DNA of 64,000 bases from BP-464 sp045805505 (GCA_045805505.1 JBJMLA010000124.1:19841-83840), one strand, 5' to 3'. Counted from the first letter of the stretch, positions 23,384 through 32,464 are shown. Notes: generated by a model not told the origin, from the sequence alone. Translations and numbers: made by a program.

Positions 23384-24952
23384 TCAGGAGCGAGCGCCGG
23401 GCGACGTCGAGCCCGTCGGGGTCTGCGACGAACCGGTCGAGGTGCTCGAGCCGCCGGACCCGGTGGTCTGCGAGCCGCTCGTCGAGGAGCCGCTCGTCGT
23501 GCCGCCCGGGCTCGACGTGCCGCCTGAGGTGGTGCCGGTGGTCGACCCGGAGGAGCCCGACGAGGTGGTGGAGCCGTCGGTCGACTCGGAGGTGGTGGCC
23601 TCCTCGTCGGCATCGTCGCCGCCCAGGGGCAGGACGTCGTCGGCGATCGGCAGGATGCTCTCGTCGTCCTCGGTCTCCGTCGCGGGCTGGGCGGTGGGCG
23701 TGGGCGTCGCCGAGGAGGTCGGATCGTCCGGTGCGGCCGTGCCACCCGAGCCGTTGCCGTTGTCTCGCAGCCCGGTCAGCGACGGGCCCATCGGGATCGG
23801 AGGATGCAGCGCGACGTCGTCGGCGGGGTCGGTCGCGACGGCGCTGCGGCGCAGCTCGGGCGCGACGCCGGCGACCGAGTGCATGGCGGCGGCGACGGCA
23901 TGGACGACGGGAGCGGCCGCGGCGGCGCCGGCGACGCGCGCGTCCTGGGCGGCCGTGCGCGAGGGCTCCGGCGTGACGATCCTCTTGACCTCGACGGCGC
24001 CGCCGGTGAGCGCGGCGGCACAGCAGACCACGGCGGCGACCTTCGAGACGCTGACCGCGGCGGCCGCGCCACCGCCCACGACGACGGACGTGCCGCCGGC
24101 GGTCCCGGCGGCCGCGCCGGCGCCACCGCTCGCGCTGCCGAGGCCCAGCAGCTTGGCGAGCAGGCCGGGGGCCGCGACGCCGGGGTTCAGCGCGGCGAAG
24201 CTCTGGCGGATGCCGCGCAGCTGGGCGCGGTAGGTGGTGCAGCCCTCGCAGTCGCGCAGGTGGCGGCGCGCGCGGCCGCTGGCCCGGACGCCGCGGTCGT
24301 AGGACGCGGCGAGGTCATGGCGGATGTCGGCGCAGTCGGTGTCGCGGGCCTCGATGGCCTCGACGAGCCCGATGCGCGCGCGGACCAGCAGGGACTTGAC
24401 CGCCGGGACGGAGGTCTCCAGGGCGGCGGCCAGATCCGCGTAGCTCATGCCGTCCATCTCGCGCATCAGCAGTGCCGAACGCTGCTGCTCCGGCAGGCGG
24501 CGGACGTCCTCGACGAGGCGCTGGAGATCCTCGCGGCGCTCCGCTGCGTCGAACGGATCGTGCTCGGGCGTCCGCGACATCTCGAAGATCTCGGAGGGAG
24601 CGGGCGCCGGGCGGCGCAGATGGTCGATGCAGCGGTTGTGCGCGACGCGGTAGAGCCAGGCCCGCAGCGACACGGGGCGAGCGTCGACGCGCAGGGCGCG
24701 GTAGGCGCGCAGGAAGACGTCCTGCATCACGTCCTCGGCGTCCGAGCCCGAGCCGCCGAGCATCTGGCGGGCGTAGCCGAAGAGCCGCTGGCGATAGCGA
24801 TCGTGGATGGCCCGGAAGGCGTCCTCGCTGCCCGAGCGGAAGAGGTTGACGAGCTGCTCGTCGGACCGGACCCGCAGCCACGGGCTGGTCCGGGCGAGGG
24901 CGCTCGCGTCCCTGCTGAGTCCTGCCGGCGCTGAAAGGGCTGAAGCTTCCAA
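23384..24952 (-). CDS. ECF sigma factor with zinc-finger, transmembrane helix and Ser/Thr/Gly-rich extracytoplasmic tail
   Basis: 522 aa. Region 2 (SDEQLVNLFRSGSEDAFRAI through MQDVFLRAYRAL) and region 4 (LPEQQRSALLMREMDGMSYA, SVPAVKSLLVRARIGL) are intact. Next come HLRDCEGC (anti-sigma-type zinc motif), a hydrophobic helix (VSKVAAVVCCAAALTGGAV) and about 190 residues that end in a Ser/Thr/Gly-rich low-complexity stretch. This predicts a membrane-tethered sigma factor with its tail outside the cell. TTG at 24952 with GGAGAG upstream is the likely start. The stop is 19 nt before the dehydrogenase frame. Confidence 0.88.
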   Translation of the reverse strand: MEASALSAPAGLSRDASALARTSPWLRVRSDEQLVNLFRSGSEDAFRAIHDRYRQRLFGYARQMLGGSGSDAEDVMQDVFLRAYRALRVDARPVSLRAWLYRVAHNRCIDHLRRPAPAPSEIFEMSRTPEHDPFDAAERREDLQRLVEDVRRLPEQQRSALLMREMDGMSYADLAAALETSVPAVKSLLVRARIGLVEAIEARDTDCADIRHDLAASYDRGVRASGRARRHLRDCEGCTTYRAQLRGIRQSFAALNPGVAAPGLLAKLLGLGSASGGAGAAAGTAGGTSVVVGGGAAAAVSVSKVAAVVCCAAALTGGAVEVKRIVTPEPSRTAAQDARVAGAAAAAPVVHAVAAAMHSVAGVAPELRRSAVATDPADDVALHPPIPMGPSLTGLRDNGNGSGGTAAPDDPTSSATPTPTAQPATETEDDESILPIADDVLPLGGDDADEEATTSESTDGSTTSSGSSGSTTGTTSGGTSSPGGTTSGSSTSGSQTTGSGGSSTSTGSSQTPTGSTSPGARS

Positions 24953-25033
24953 GTGACTCTCCGGCGACTGTAACTGGTCCCAGTGTCAGAAGTTGCTCAG
25001 AAGCCTCAAAGCGCCTGTTCGTCCGTATCGCGG

Positions 25034-26473
25034 CTAGGCGAGGCTCGCCATGACGTGCTTGACCTCGGTGTAGTCCTCGAGCGCGTACATCGACAGGTCC
25101 TTGCCGTAGCCGGACTGCTTGTAGCCGCCGTGGGGCATCTCGGAGGCCAGCGGGATGTGGTCGTTGATCCACACGCAGCCGAACCGCAGCCGGTTGGCCA
25201 CCCGGAGGGCTCGGCCGACGTCGCGCGTCCACACCGAGGAGGCCAGGCCGTAGGGCGTGCCGTTGGCCCAGGCGACGGCCTCGTCCTCGTCGGTGAAGCG
25301 CTGGACGGTGATGACCGGGCCGAAGATCTCGCGCTGGATCATCTCGTCGTCCTGGTTGAGGTTGGCGACCACCGTCGGCTCGAGGAAGAAGCCCGGCAGG
25401 TCGGGCTCGTTGCCGCCGGTGACGATCTCGGCGTGCCCCGGCTTGGAGGCCAGGAACGCCTCGACGCGCTCGCGCTGCTCGGCGCTGTTGAGCGGCCCGA
25501 GCGTGGTGTCGGCGCTCATCGTGTCGCCCAGGACGTAGCCCTTGGCCTGCTCGGCGAGCCCGGCGACGACGTCGTCGTAGACCTTCGCGCCGGCGAGCAC
25601 GCGCGTCGCGGCGGTGCAGTCCTGGCCGGCGTTGTAGTAGCCCGTGCCGGCGATCGTCTCCATAGCGGTGGCCATGTCGACGTCGTCGAAGACCACGACC
25701 GGGGCCTTGCCGCCCAGCTCGAGGTGCACGCGCTTGAGCGAGTCCGACGCCGAGCGCGCCACCGACTTGCCGGCTTCGACCGAGCCGGTGATCGAGACCA
25801 TGTCGACGAGGTCGTGGGAGACGAGCGACCTGCCCGCGTCGTCGCCGCCGCAGACGACGTTCAGGACGCCCTTGGGCAGGAACTCCGCCGCCAGCTCGGC
25901 CAGCCGCACCGCGGTCATCGGGGTGGTCGGCGCGGGCTTGAGGACGATCGTGTTGCCGGTCGCCAGCGCCGGGCCGATCTTCCAGATGGCCATCATCAGC
26001 GGGTAGTTCCACGGCGCGATCTGGCCGATGACGCCGACGGGCTCGCGGCGGATGATCGACGTGTAGCCCTCGAGGTACTCGCCCGAGACGGGGCCGGTCA
26101 TCGTCCGCGCGGCGCCGGCGAAGAAGCGCAGGTTGTCGGCCATCACCGGGATCTCGTCGGACTTGACCGCCTCGATCGGCTTGCCGGCGTTGCGGGCCTC
26201 CATCTCGGCCAGCTCGTCGGCGTGCTCCTCGATGGCGTCGGCCAGCCGCAGCAGCGCGTGGGCCCGCTCGCCGGGCGTCGTGTTCGCCCAGCTCTCCCAG
26301 GCGCCGTGGGCGACCTTGACCGCGCGATCGACGTCGGCGGCCGACGACGCCGGGGCCTGCGCGATCTCCTCGCCGGTGGCCGGGTTGAGCACGGCGCTGG
26401 TGGCGCCGTCGGCCGGGTCGACGAGCTCGCCGTCGATGAAGTTCTGGAGGCTGGTGGAGGCGGTGGCGCTCAT
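25034..26473 (-). CDS. NAD-dependent aldehyde dehydrogenase, gamma-aminobutyraldehyde/betaine aldehyde type
   Basis: 479 aa. All ALDH landmarks are present: APWNYPLMMAIWKIGPAL, TIVLKPAPTTPMTA, LELGGKAP (general base Glu252), GQDCTA (nucleophile Cys286) and EIFGPVITV. The WINDHIPLASEMPHGGYKQSGYGKD ending, in pieces, is typical of gamma-aminobutyraldehyde dehydrogenase (PatD) used in putrescine breakdown, though betaine or other omega-amino aldehydes are possible. TAGCGT lies 7 nt before the ATG. It is a single gene divergent from the thiolase. Confidence 0.9.
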   Translation of the reverse strand: MSATASTSLQNFIDGELVDPADGATSAVLNPATGEEIAQAPASSAADVDRAVKVAHGAWESWANTTPGERAHALLRLADAIEEHADELAEMEARNAGKPIEAVKSDEIPVMADNLRFFAGAARTMTGPVSGEYLEGYTSIIRREPVGVIGQIAPWNYPLMMAIWKIGPALATGNTIVLKPAPTTPMTAVRLAELAAEFLPKGVLNVVCGGDDAGRSLVSHDLVDMVSITGSVEAGKSVARSASDSLKRVHLELGGKAPVVVFDDVDMATAMETIAGTGYYNAGQDCTAATRVLAGAKVYDDVVAGLAEQAKGYVLGDTMSADTTLGPLNSAEQRERVEAFLASKPGHAEIVTGGNEPDLPGFFLEPTVVANLNQDDEMIQREIFGPVITVQRFTDEDEAVAWANGTPYGLASSVWTRDVGRALRVANRLRFGCVWINDHIPLASEMPHGGYKQSGYGKDLSMYALEDYTEVKHVMASLA

Positions 26474-26480
26474 GCTTGCG

Positions 26481-26486
26481 ACGCTA
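26481..26486 (-). promoter_or_regulatory. -10 element TAGCGT of the aldehyde dehydrogenase
   Basis: Reads ACGCTA on the plus strand, 7 nt before ATG 26473; leaderless spacing. Confidence 0.55.
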
Positions 26487-26575
26487 CCAGCACGGACCGG
26501 GCCCCCGCACGGGCCGTTCCCACGCGCACGCGCGCGAGCGCGCGGAGCCCGAGGACCCTAGGCTTCCGCGTCCTC

Positions 26576-27757
26576 ATGACCAACGTGATCATCTCCTCCG
26601 CTGCCCGCACCGCGATCGGCTCCTACGGCAAGTCGCTCAAGGACGTCGCGCCCACCGACCTCGGCGCCACCGCCGCCACCGCCGCCATGGAGCGCGCACA
26701 GCTCGATCCGGCCAACGTCGACCACGTCGTGTTCGGCAACGTCATCCACACCGAGCCCGCCGACATGTACATGGCGCGGGTCGTCGGCATGAAGGCCGGC
26801 ATCCCGAAGGAGACGCCCGCGTTCACCGTGAACCGCCTCTGCGGCACCGGCGTGCAGGCGATCGTCTCGGCCGCGCAGGCCATCCAGTCGGGCGACGTCG
26901 GCGTCGCGCTGGCCGGCGGCGCCGAGTCGATGAGCCGCGGGCCCTACTGGATGCCCAACGCCCGCTGGGGCGCGCGGATGGGCGAGACGAAGATGGTCGA
27001 TCCGGTCATGGGCGGCCTGACCGATCCGTTCCACGACATCCTCATGGGCGTCACCGCCGAGAACCTCGCCGAGCGGATGGGCATCAGCCGCGAGGATCAG
27101 GACGCGTTCGCCGTCGAGTCGCACCGCCGCGCCGCCGCCGCGCGCGAGGCGGGCCGCTTCGACGACGAGATCGTGGCGGTCCCGGTCAAGGTCAAGCGCG
27201 AGATGGTCGACTTCCTCCGCGACGAGCACATCCGCGAGGACGCCAGCGCCGAGGCCATGGCCAAGCTGCCCACCATCTTCAAGAAGGAGGGCGGCACCGT
27301 CACCGCCGGCAACGCGTCGGGCATGAACGACGCGGGCGCCGCCGTGGTGATGATGAGCGACGAGCGGGCCAAGGAGCTCGGGGCGCCCGTGCGCGCGCGG
27401 ATCCTCGCCTACGCGTCGTGCGGCGTCGACCCCGAGGTCATGGGCATCGGCCCGGTGCCCGCCATCAACAAGGTGCTCGAGCGCAGCGGTCGCTCGCTCG
27501 ACGAGATCGGCGTCATCGAGCTCAACGAGGCGTTCGCCGCGCAGGCGCTGGCCGTCATGCGCGACCTCGGGCTCGACGAGGACAAGGTCAACCCCAACGG
27601 CGGAGCCATCGCCCTCGGGCACCCGATCGGGGCGACCGGCGCGGCCATCACCGCCAAGTGCCTCAACGAGATGGACCGCGGCGACCACGAGCTCGGCCTC
27701 GTCTCGCTGTGCATCGGCGGCGGTCAGGGGATCGCGCTGCTGCTCGGCCGCGAGTAG
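26576..27757 (+). CDS. Acetyl-CoA acetyltransferase (thiolase)
   Basis: 393 aa. Nucleophile Cys89 in NRLCGTGVQAIVSAA, ELNEAFAAQALAV, GHPIGATGA with the catalytic His near 348, and LCIGGGQG with the second active-site Cys near 378. It condenses two acetyl-CoA or cleaves 3-ketoacyl-CoA. The length and LDPANVDHVVFGNVI motif fit the biosynthetic/degradative type II thiolases. ATG 26576 is used; a TAGGCT hexamer is 11 nt upstream. The stop lies 3 nt from the convergent SDR. Confidence 0.93.
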   Translation: MTNVIISSAARTAIGSYGKSLKDVAPTDLGATAATAAMERAQLDPANVDHVVFGNVIHTEPADMYMARVVGMKAGIPKETPAFTVNRLCGTGVQAIVSAAQAIQSGDVGVALAGGAESMSRGPYWMPNARWGARMGETKMVDPVMGGLTDPFHDILMGVTAENLAERMGISREDQDAFAVESHRRAAAAREAGRFDDEIVAVPVKVKREMVDFLRDEHIREDASAEAMAKLPTIFKKEGGTVTAGNASGMNDAGAAVVMMSDERAKELGAPVRARILAYASCGVDPEVMGIGPVPAINKVLERSGRSLDEIGVIELNEAFAAQALAVMRDLGLDEDKVNPNGGAIALGHPIGATGAAITAKCLNEMDRGDHELGLVSLCIGGGQGIALLLGRE

Positions 27758-27760
27758 CGA

Positions 27761-28567
27761 CTAGGCGAAGTTCGGATACAGCGTCATCCCGCCGTCGACG
27801 AACAGCGTCGTGCCGACCACGTAGTCGGCCTGCGCGGACGCCAGCCAGGCGACCGCGCGGGCCACGTCGGCGACCTCTCCCCAGCGGCCGTAGGGGATCT
27901 CGTCGAGGACCTTCTGCTTGGCGGCGGGGTCCTGCAGGACGTCCTTGTTGATGGGCGTGGCGATCGCCCCGGGCGCGATCGACGCCACGCGGATGCCCTC
28001 GGGCGCGAGCTCGCGCGCGATCGACTGGGCGAAGAGCTTCATCCCGCCCTTGGAGGCGCAGTAGTGGGAGAACTGCTCCCAGGGGATGACCTCGTGGACC
28101 GAGCTCATCATCAGGATGCAGCGCGGGTGGGCCGGCTCGGCGTCGGCGGTCATGATCCGCGCCGCCTCGCGCGAGCACAGGAAGGTGCCCGTGAGGTTGA
28201 CGTCGAGGACCTTCTGCCACTCGTCGAGCGGCATGTCGACCAGCCGGAACGGCTTCTCCATGCCGGCGTTGTTGACGAGGATGTCGAGGCCGCCGAGCTG
28301 CCGGGTCGCCTCGGCGAAGCCCACCTGCACCGACGCCTCGTCCGAGACGTCCATCTCGATCGGGACCGCGCGGCCGCCCGCGCGCTCGATCTCGCCGCAG
28401 ATGCGGTGCGCCGCGTCGGGGCTGCCGTTGAAGTTGACGGCGACGGCCGCGCCGTGCGCGGCGAGCTCGTAGCAGCAGCCTTCGCCGATGCCGGAGCTGC
28501 CGCCGGTGACGAGGGCGCGGCGGCCGTTGAGGAGCCGCGCGGGGTCCGGATGCAGTGAGTAGTCCAC
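27761..28567 (-). CDS. SDR family oxidoreductase, glucose 1-dehydrogenase-like
   Basis: 268 aa. Cofactor turn ALVTGGSSGIGEGCC, LVNNAG, MSSVHEVIPWEQFSHYCASK giving Ser, Tyr and Lys of the active site, and ASIAPGAIATPIN. SSVHE-x-IPW is characteristic of glucose 1-dehydrogenase-like SDRs. It begins with GTG (GTG GAC TAC) preceded closely by GGAAG. The C-terminal GGMTLYPNFA matches the tetramer interface of that group. Substrate inferred only by similarity. Confidence 0.88.
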   Translation of the reverse strand: MDYSLHPDPARLLNGRRALVTGGSSGIGEGCCYELAAHGAAVAVNFNGSPDAAHRICGEIERAGGRAVPIEMDVSDEASVQVGFAEATRQLGGLDILVNNAGMEKPFRLVDMPLDEWQKVLDVNLTGTFLCSREAARIMTADAEPAHPRCILMMSSVHEVIPWEQFSHYCASKGGMKLFAQSIARELAPEGIRVASIAPGAIATPINKDVLQDPAAKQKVLDEIPYGRWGEVADVARAVAWLASAQADYVVGTTLFVDGGMTLYPNFA

Positions 28568-28586
28568 CTTCCGGGGTGTACCCGGT

Positions 28587-28592
28587 TATTCT
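28587..28592 (+). promoter_or_regulatory. -10 element TATTCT of the SCP2 gene
   Basis: Six nt before GTG 28599, close to the TATAAT consensus and with leaderless spacing. Confidence 0.6.
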
Positions 28593-28598
28593 CGCGGC

Positions 28599-29015
28599 GT
28601 GCCGGTCTTCGCCTCGGAGCAGGACGTCTATGACCACATCGGTCGCCTGCTGCAGGCGATGGTCGCCGACGAGCACCTCGCCACGCAGTTCCAGCGCGCC
28701 GACGCGATCGTCCAGTACCGATACCGCGAGCCGGCCGCGACGATCACCGTCGACGCTCGCCGCGACTCCGAGCCGTGCGTGCTGTTGGGGGGATGTGACC
28801 TCGTGCCCGAGGTCGTCCTGAGCATGACCGCCGACACCGCCCACCGCTTCTTCCTCGGCCACGTCAACGTGACGGTCGCGCTCGCGCGCGGCGACATCCA
28901 GACGCACGGCCCGGTGGCGAAGATCCTCAAGATGGTCCCGCTGGTCAAGCCGTTCTTCCCGCACTACCGCGCGCTGCTGCAGGCCGAGGGTCGCCCGGAC
29001 CTGGTGCCGGCGTGA
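28599..29015 (+). CDS. SCP2 sterol-transfer domain protein
   Basis: 138 aa, a single SCP2-like domain: QYRYREPAATITVDARRDSE, DLVPEVVLSMTADTAHRFFL, NVTVALARGDIQTHGPVAKI. This fold binds lipids or acyl chains. In actinobacteria such proteins are often near acyl-CoA or sterol degradation genes. GTG start. The 3' end overlaps the beta-propeller gene as GTGA, indicating co-translation. Confidence 0.82.
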   Translation: MPVFASEQDVYDHIGRLLQAMVADEHLATQFQRADAIVQYRYREPAATITVDARRDSEPCVLLGGCDLVPEVVLSMTADTAHRFFLGHVNVTVALARGDIQTHGPVAKILKMVPLVKPFFPHYRALLQAEGRPDLVPA

Positions 29016-30025
29016 GGCGGGCGCTGGCCGCGCTCGCGGCGACGGTGGGGCTGCTGGCGGGCGCGGCGGCGCCGGCGCACGCGACGCTCGCCTACGTCAA
29101 GGGCGCGCTGGCCGGCAAGCCGGCGCTGTGGGTGGCGGCCGACGACGGCAGCGCCGCGCGGGCGCTCGCCACGGGCGGCTACAGCCCGAAGGTCTCGCCC
29201 GACGGCACGATGGTCGCCTACATCACCGGCACGAGCCGCGCGACGCTCAAGGTCAAGCCGGTGGCCGGCGGCGCCGCCCGCACGCTGGCGTCCAACGTCT
29301 GGAACTACGACGCGGTGCAGTGGTCGCCCGACGGCACGCAGATCTCGGTGGCGACCGGGCCGGAGCTCGGCCCGTACACGCTCAAGCTCGTCGCGCTGGC
29401 CGACGGCACGTCGCGCTCGCTCAACAAGGGCCACTTCTACGGCGTCTCCTTCGCGCCCGACGGCAGCGGCGTCGTCTGGTCGCGCGCCTTCACCAACGCC
29501 TATCCCATCAAGGCCAACCTCTACACGGCCCCGCTCGACGGCGGCAGCGTCAACCGCCTGACCAGCGACTCCAACGCGACCGATCCCGTCTGGGGCCCGG
29601 CGCGCATCGCGTTCAACCGCTCGCACAAGGCGACGCGCCGCGGCGACTACGAGAAGCTCGACATCTACACGGTCGATCCCGAGGGCGAGGGCATCAGGCG
29701 CCTGACGAAGACCACGCCCCCGTTCCTGCTCGCCGGCCTCTCGCCATTGGCCTGGTCGGCCGACGGTTCGCGCCTGCTGTCGCAGTACAGCGGCCAGGAC
29801 ACCAGCGAGGCGTGGCGGGTCGCCGCCGACACCGGCAAGGCGGTCGACGCCACCGGATCCTTCGACGGCGTCGTCGGCTGGGGCCTGTCGAAGGACGGCA
29901 CGGCGATCCTCGCGACGACGGGCTACTACGACAACCCGTCCGGCAACGTCGTGGCCATCCCGTGGGACGCCAGGACCCCGGTCGTGCTCGCGCGGAACGC
30001 CTCGCAGCCCAGCTGGAGCCGCTGA
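29012..30025 (+). CDS. Secreted TolB/PD40-type beta-propeller protein
   Basis: 337 aa with signal peptide (MRRALAALAATVGLLAGAAAP, AHA cleavage). Repeated blades with the pattern VSPDGTMVAY, WSPDGTQISV, FAPDGSGVVW, WSADGSRLLS mark PD40 repeats, giving a six-bladed-type propeller. A binding or scaffold role outside the membrane is likely; no catalytic motif is seen. It is joined to the SCP2 gene by a 4-bp overlap, an unusual pairing. Confidence 0.82.
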   Translation: MRRALAALAATVGLLAGAAAPAHATLAYVKGALAGKPALWVAADDGSAARALATGGYSPKVSPDGTMVAYITGTSRATLKVKPVAGGAARTLASNVWNYDAVQWSPDGTQISVATGPELGPYTLKLVALADGTSRSLNKGHFYGVSFAPDGSGVVWSRAFTNAYPIKANLYTAPLDGGSVNRLTSDSNATDPVWGPARIAFNRSHKATRRGDYEKLDIYTVDPEGEGIRRLTKTTPPFLLAGLSPLAWSADGSRLLSQYSGQDTSEAWRVAADTGKAVDATGSFDGVVGWGLSKDGTAILATTGYYDNPSGNVVAIPWDARTPVVLARNASQPSWSR

Positions 30026-30067
30026 GCAGCGTTCAGCCCCGAGGGCGCGCGGGTAGCCAATCCCGCG

Positions 30068-30469
30068 ATGAACCTTCTTGTGCTGGCCCCCGAAAGAGTC
30101 GATGCGGGCACCGTCCGCGGAGCCCTCGGCGACGAGGACCTCTCCGAGGCCAAGATCCTCTGCGTGGTGCCGGCGCTCAACGAGTCGCCGGTGGCCTTCT
30201 GGGTCTCGGACTCCGACGAGGCCATCGCCGAGGCCGAGCAGCAGGCGGCGCAGACCGAGCGCTCGCTGAGCGCCGATGGTCTGCAGGCCACCGGCGTGAC
30301 GGGCGAGAGCGAGCCGCTGCTCGCCCTTCAGGACGCGCTGGCGACGTTCGCCGCCGACCGCATCCTCGTCTTCGTCCGGCCCGACGACCAGCAGCGCTAC
30401 CGCGAGGACGACGTCGTCGGCGAGGCCGAGCGGCGCTTCAACGTCCCCGTGACCGAAGCGCCGCTCTAG
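30068..30469 (+). CDS. Hypothetical alpha/beta protein, 133 aa
   Basis: Starts MNLLVLAPERVDAGTVRGAL and alternates strands and helices: AKILCVVPALNESPVAFWVS, a long acidic helix (EAIAEAEQQAAQTERSL), then DRILVFVRPDDQQRY. The layout resembles a universal-stress-protein-like Rossmann fold but lacks the ATP-binding GxxG motif. Cytoplasmic. Its TAG stop shares CTAG with the convergent epimerase gene. I do not recognise a specific family. Confidence 0.65.
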   Translation: MNLLVLAPERVDAGTVRGALGDEDLSEAKILCVVPALNESPVAFWVSDSDEAIAEAEQQAAQTERSLSADGLQATGVTGESEPLLALQDALATFAADRILVFVRPDDQQRYREDDVVGEAERRFNVPVTEAPL

Positions 30470-31485
30470 GCGTCGACGCCGGCCTGCAGGTCGGCTCGCG
30501 CGGCCCCGACGGTCGCGGTCAGCGTCTGGGCCGAGGTGTGCTGGGTCCGCCAGCGCAGCTCCTTGCGCGCCTTGGCGCAGTCGAGCAGCACCGGCTTGCG
30601 GCCGGCCTCGACCCAGCGCGCCTCGGCGGGCAGGAACGGCAGCCGGGCGACGATCTCGGCCGTGGCGTCGACCATGAGCTCGGGGATCGGCACCGAGTAC
30701 CAGCCGAGCGCCCGGGCGAGGTCGCTGAAGCTGATCGTGTCCTCGGCGGCGAGGTTGTAGACGCCGGGCTCGCCGCGGCCCAGGACGGCGGCGCGCAGCG
30801 CGTTGGCGACGTCGTCGTGATGGACGAGCTGGAACGGGATGCCCGGATCGGGCAGCACCGGCTTGAGGATCGGCACCATGTCGAACAGCGCGCGTACCGC
30901 CCCCGGCAGCTTCTCGCCGAGCCGGACGTAGGGCATCGCCTCGACGAGCATCATCGCCTCGGGGCCGGCCACGATGACCGGCCGGAACACGTAGGCCTTG
31001 GTGGTCGAGCCCGCCAGCACCTCGTCGAGCGTCGCCTCGAGCTCAGCCTTCTGCGCCGAGTAGGGGAACGTCTCGGTGCCGCGCGGCGAGACCTCCTCGG
31101 TCAGGACGTCGGGGTTCTCGTCGTGGAAGCCGTAGGCCGCGACCGAGGAGGTGTAGACCAGCCGCTTGACCTTGGCGTCGCGCGCGGCTTCGAAGACGTT
31201 GCGCGAGCCCTCGAGGTTGATGTCGCGCGTGCTGTCGCTCGCGCCGAGCACGATGAACGCGAGGTGCACGACGACGTCGGCGCCCTTGACGAGGTTGTCG
31301 ACGTCGGCCCGGACCGTGATGTCGCCCTGGCGGTACTCCGTCTTCTTCCAGCCCTCGGCGGCCGGGTCGAAGGGACGCCGGGCCATGCCGACGATCCTCG
31401 TCACCTCCTTGGCCTTCTCGAGCTGACGGATGAACGGCTTGCCGATCTCTCCGGTGGGACCCGTGACAGCGACCGTGAGGCTCAT
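30466..31485 (-). CDS. NAD(P)-dependent epimerase/dehydratase (extended SDR)
   Basis: 339 aa from ATG 31485. VAVTGPTGEIGKPFIRQLEK is the nucleotide-binding turn; DVVVHLAFIVLGASDSTRDI, VYTSSVAAYGFH and the late YSAQK provide the Ser/Tyr/Lys positions. The C-terminal half (PDPGIPFQLVHHDDVANAL, GVYNLAAEDTISF) is typical of the NAD-dependent epimerase group in actinobacteria. The ATG overlaps the upstream PNPOx-type stop (ATGA), so the two are co-translated. Confidence 0.9.
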   Translation of the reverse strand: MSLTVAVTGPTGEIGKPFIRQLEKAKEVTRIVGMARRPFDPAAEGWKKTEYRQGDITVRADVDNLVKGADVVVHLAFIVLGASDSTRDINLEGSRNVFEAARDAKVKRLVYTSSVAAYGFHDENPDVLTEEVSPRGTETFPYSAQKAELEATLDEVLAGSTTKAYVFRPVIVAGPEAMMLVEAMPYVRLGEKLPGAVRALFDMVPILKPVLPDPGIPFQLVHHDDVANALRAAVLGRGEPGVYNLAAEDTISFSDLARALGWYSVPIPELMVDATAEIVARLPFLPAEARWVEAGRKPVLLDCAKARKELRWRTQHTSAQTLTATVGAARADLQAGVDA

Positions 31486-32441
31486 GCGGCCTTCCTCTCC
31501 TTGGCGATCTTGCGAAAGCGCTTGATCTTGTCCGCGTTGACCTTGAACTTGGCTCGCATCGAGCCGGGCGGCAGCTCGAAGCCGCCGACGAGCTTGTGGG
31601 GCACGACGACCCATGCGCCGGCGTCCTGGACCAGATCGCCGCGCACCTGGAAGTTGCGCTGGTAGGTGAACGACGCGTCGTGGTCGTGGACGGTGACGCA
31701 CGCGAGGCCGGCGGCCCACGGCGCACCGGCGCACTCGCCCTCGACGCGCAGGACCCCGGCGTCACGGTCGGGACGCACGGGCAGCCGCGCGGCGAACGGG
31801 AAGCCGTCCGGGCCCACGACCGACACGACGGCCGTCGGGAACGTGCGGCTGCCGATCGCGTCGATGCGCTCGTCCCACGCGGTCGAGCCGCCCTCGGGCG
31901 CGGCGCGCGGCTCGTCGGGCAGCTCGTCGTGGCCCGAGCGGACCTCCTCGACGTGGGCGAGGTACATCTCCGGGTCCTGCGCGGCGTCGCCGCCGGGCCA
32001 GACGAAGACGCGCTCGGGCCGGACGTGGACGTAGATGCGGTCGAAGTACCAGCCGGCCATCTTCTGGACGAACTGGGGCGGTGTGAACTTCATCGCCTCG
32101 GGCAGCTTGGCCTTGGCCTCGGCGACGTAGCGGCGGCGGTTGCCGTCGAGGTCGGTCTCGTCGACGTGGGCGGTGCCCTGGACGAGGACCATCGGCGCGC
32201 CGCTCAGGCCGCTGCCCGTCGGCTCGCTGAACAGCAGCGCGACGTGCGGGTTGCGGGCCGCGTCGTCGGCCTTCTTCGGGTAGCCGATGCCGGTGGTGAC
32301 GTCGATGCAGCCCTGCTCGGCGTGGTGGTAGGGCGTTACGGGCCAGGCGATGGGCTGGCCCTTGGCGTCGACGGTGACGTACTCCGTGGTGATGAAGCGC
32401 TCGAAGACCTCGCGCACCTCTGGGGGAAGGGTGGCCGTCAT
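31482..32441 (-). CDS. Pyridoxamine 5'-phosphate oxidase-like split-barrel flavoprotein
   Basis: 319 aa. Residues 1-150 form a PNPOx-like barrel: TTEYVTVDAKGQPIAWPVTP, DVTTGIGYPKKADDAARNPH, VALLFSEPTGSGLSG. A second region (PTAVVSVVGPDGFPFAARLP, VTVHDHDASFTYQRNFQVRG) looks like a divergent second barrel, so the protein may be an internal duplication. FMN, F420 or heme could bind; the substrate is unknown. GATAAT 7 nt before the ATG suggests a leaderless promoter. Confidence 0.82.
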   Translation of the reverse strand: MTATLPPEVREVFERFITTEYVTVDAKGQPIAWPVTPYHHAEQGCIDVTTGIGYPKKADDAARNPHVALLFSEPTGSGLSGAPMVLVQGTAHVDETDLDGNRRRYVAEAKAKLPEAMKFTPPQFVQKMAGWYFDRIYVHVRPERVFVWPGGDAAQDPEMYLAHVEEVRSGHDELPDEPRAAPEGGSTAWDERIDAIGSRTFPTAVVSVVGPDGFPFAARLPVRPDRDAGVLRVEGECAGAPWAAGLACVTVHDHDASFTYQRNFQVRGDLVQDAGAWVVVPHKLVGGFELPPGSMRAKFKVNADKIKRFRKIAKERKAA

Positions 32442-32448
32442 GCGCGCG

Positions 32449-32454
32449 ATTATC
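32449..32454 (-). promoter_or_regulatory. -10 element GATAAT of the PNPOx-type gene
   Basis: Five of six match TATAAT; 7 nt before ATG 32441. Confidence 0.6.
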
Positions 32455-32464
32455 TACCTGTGCG

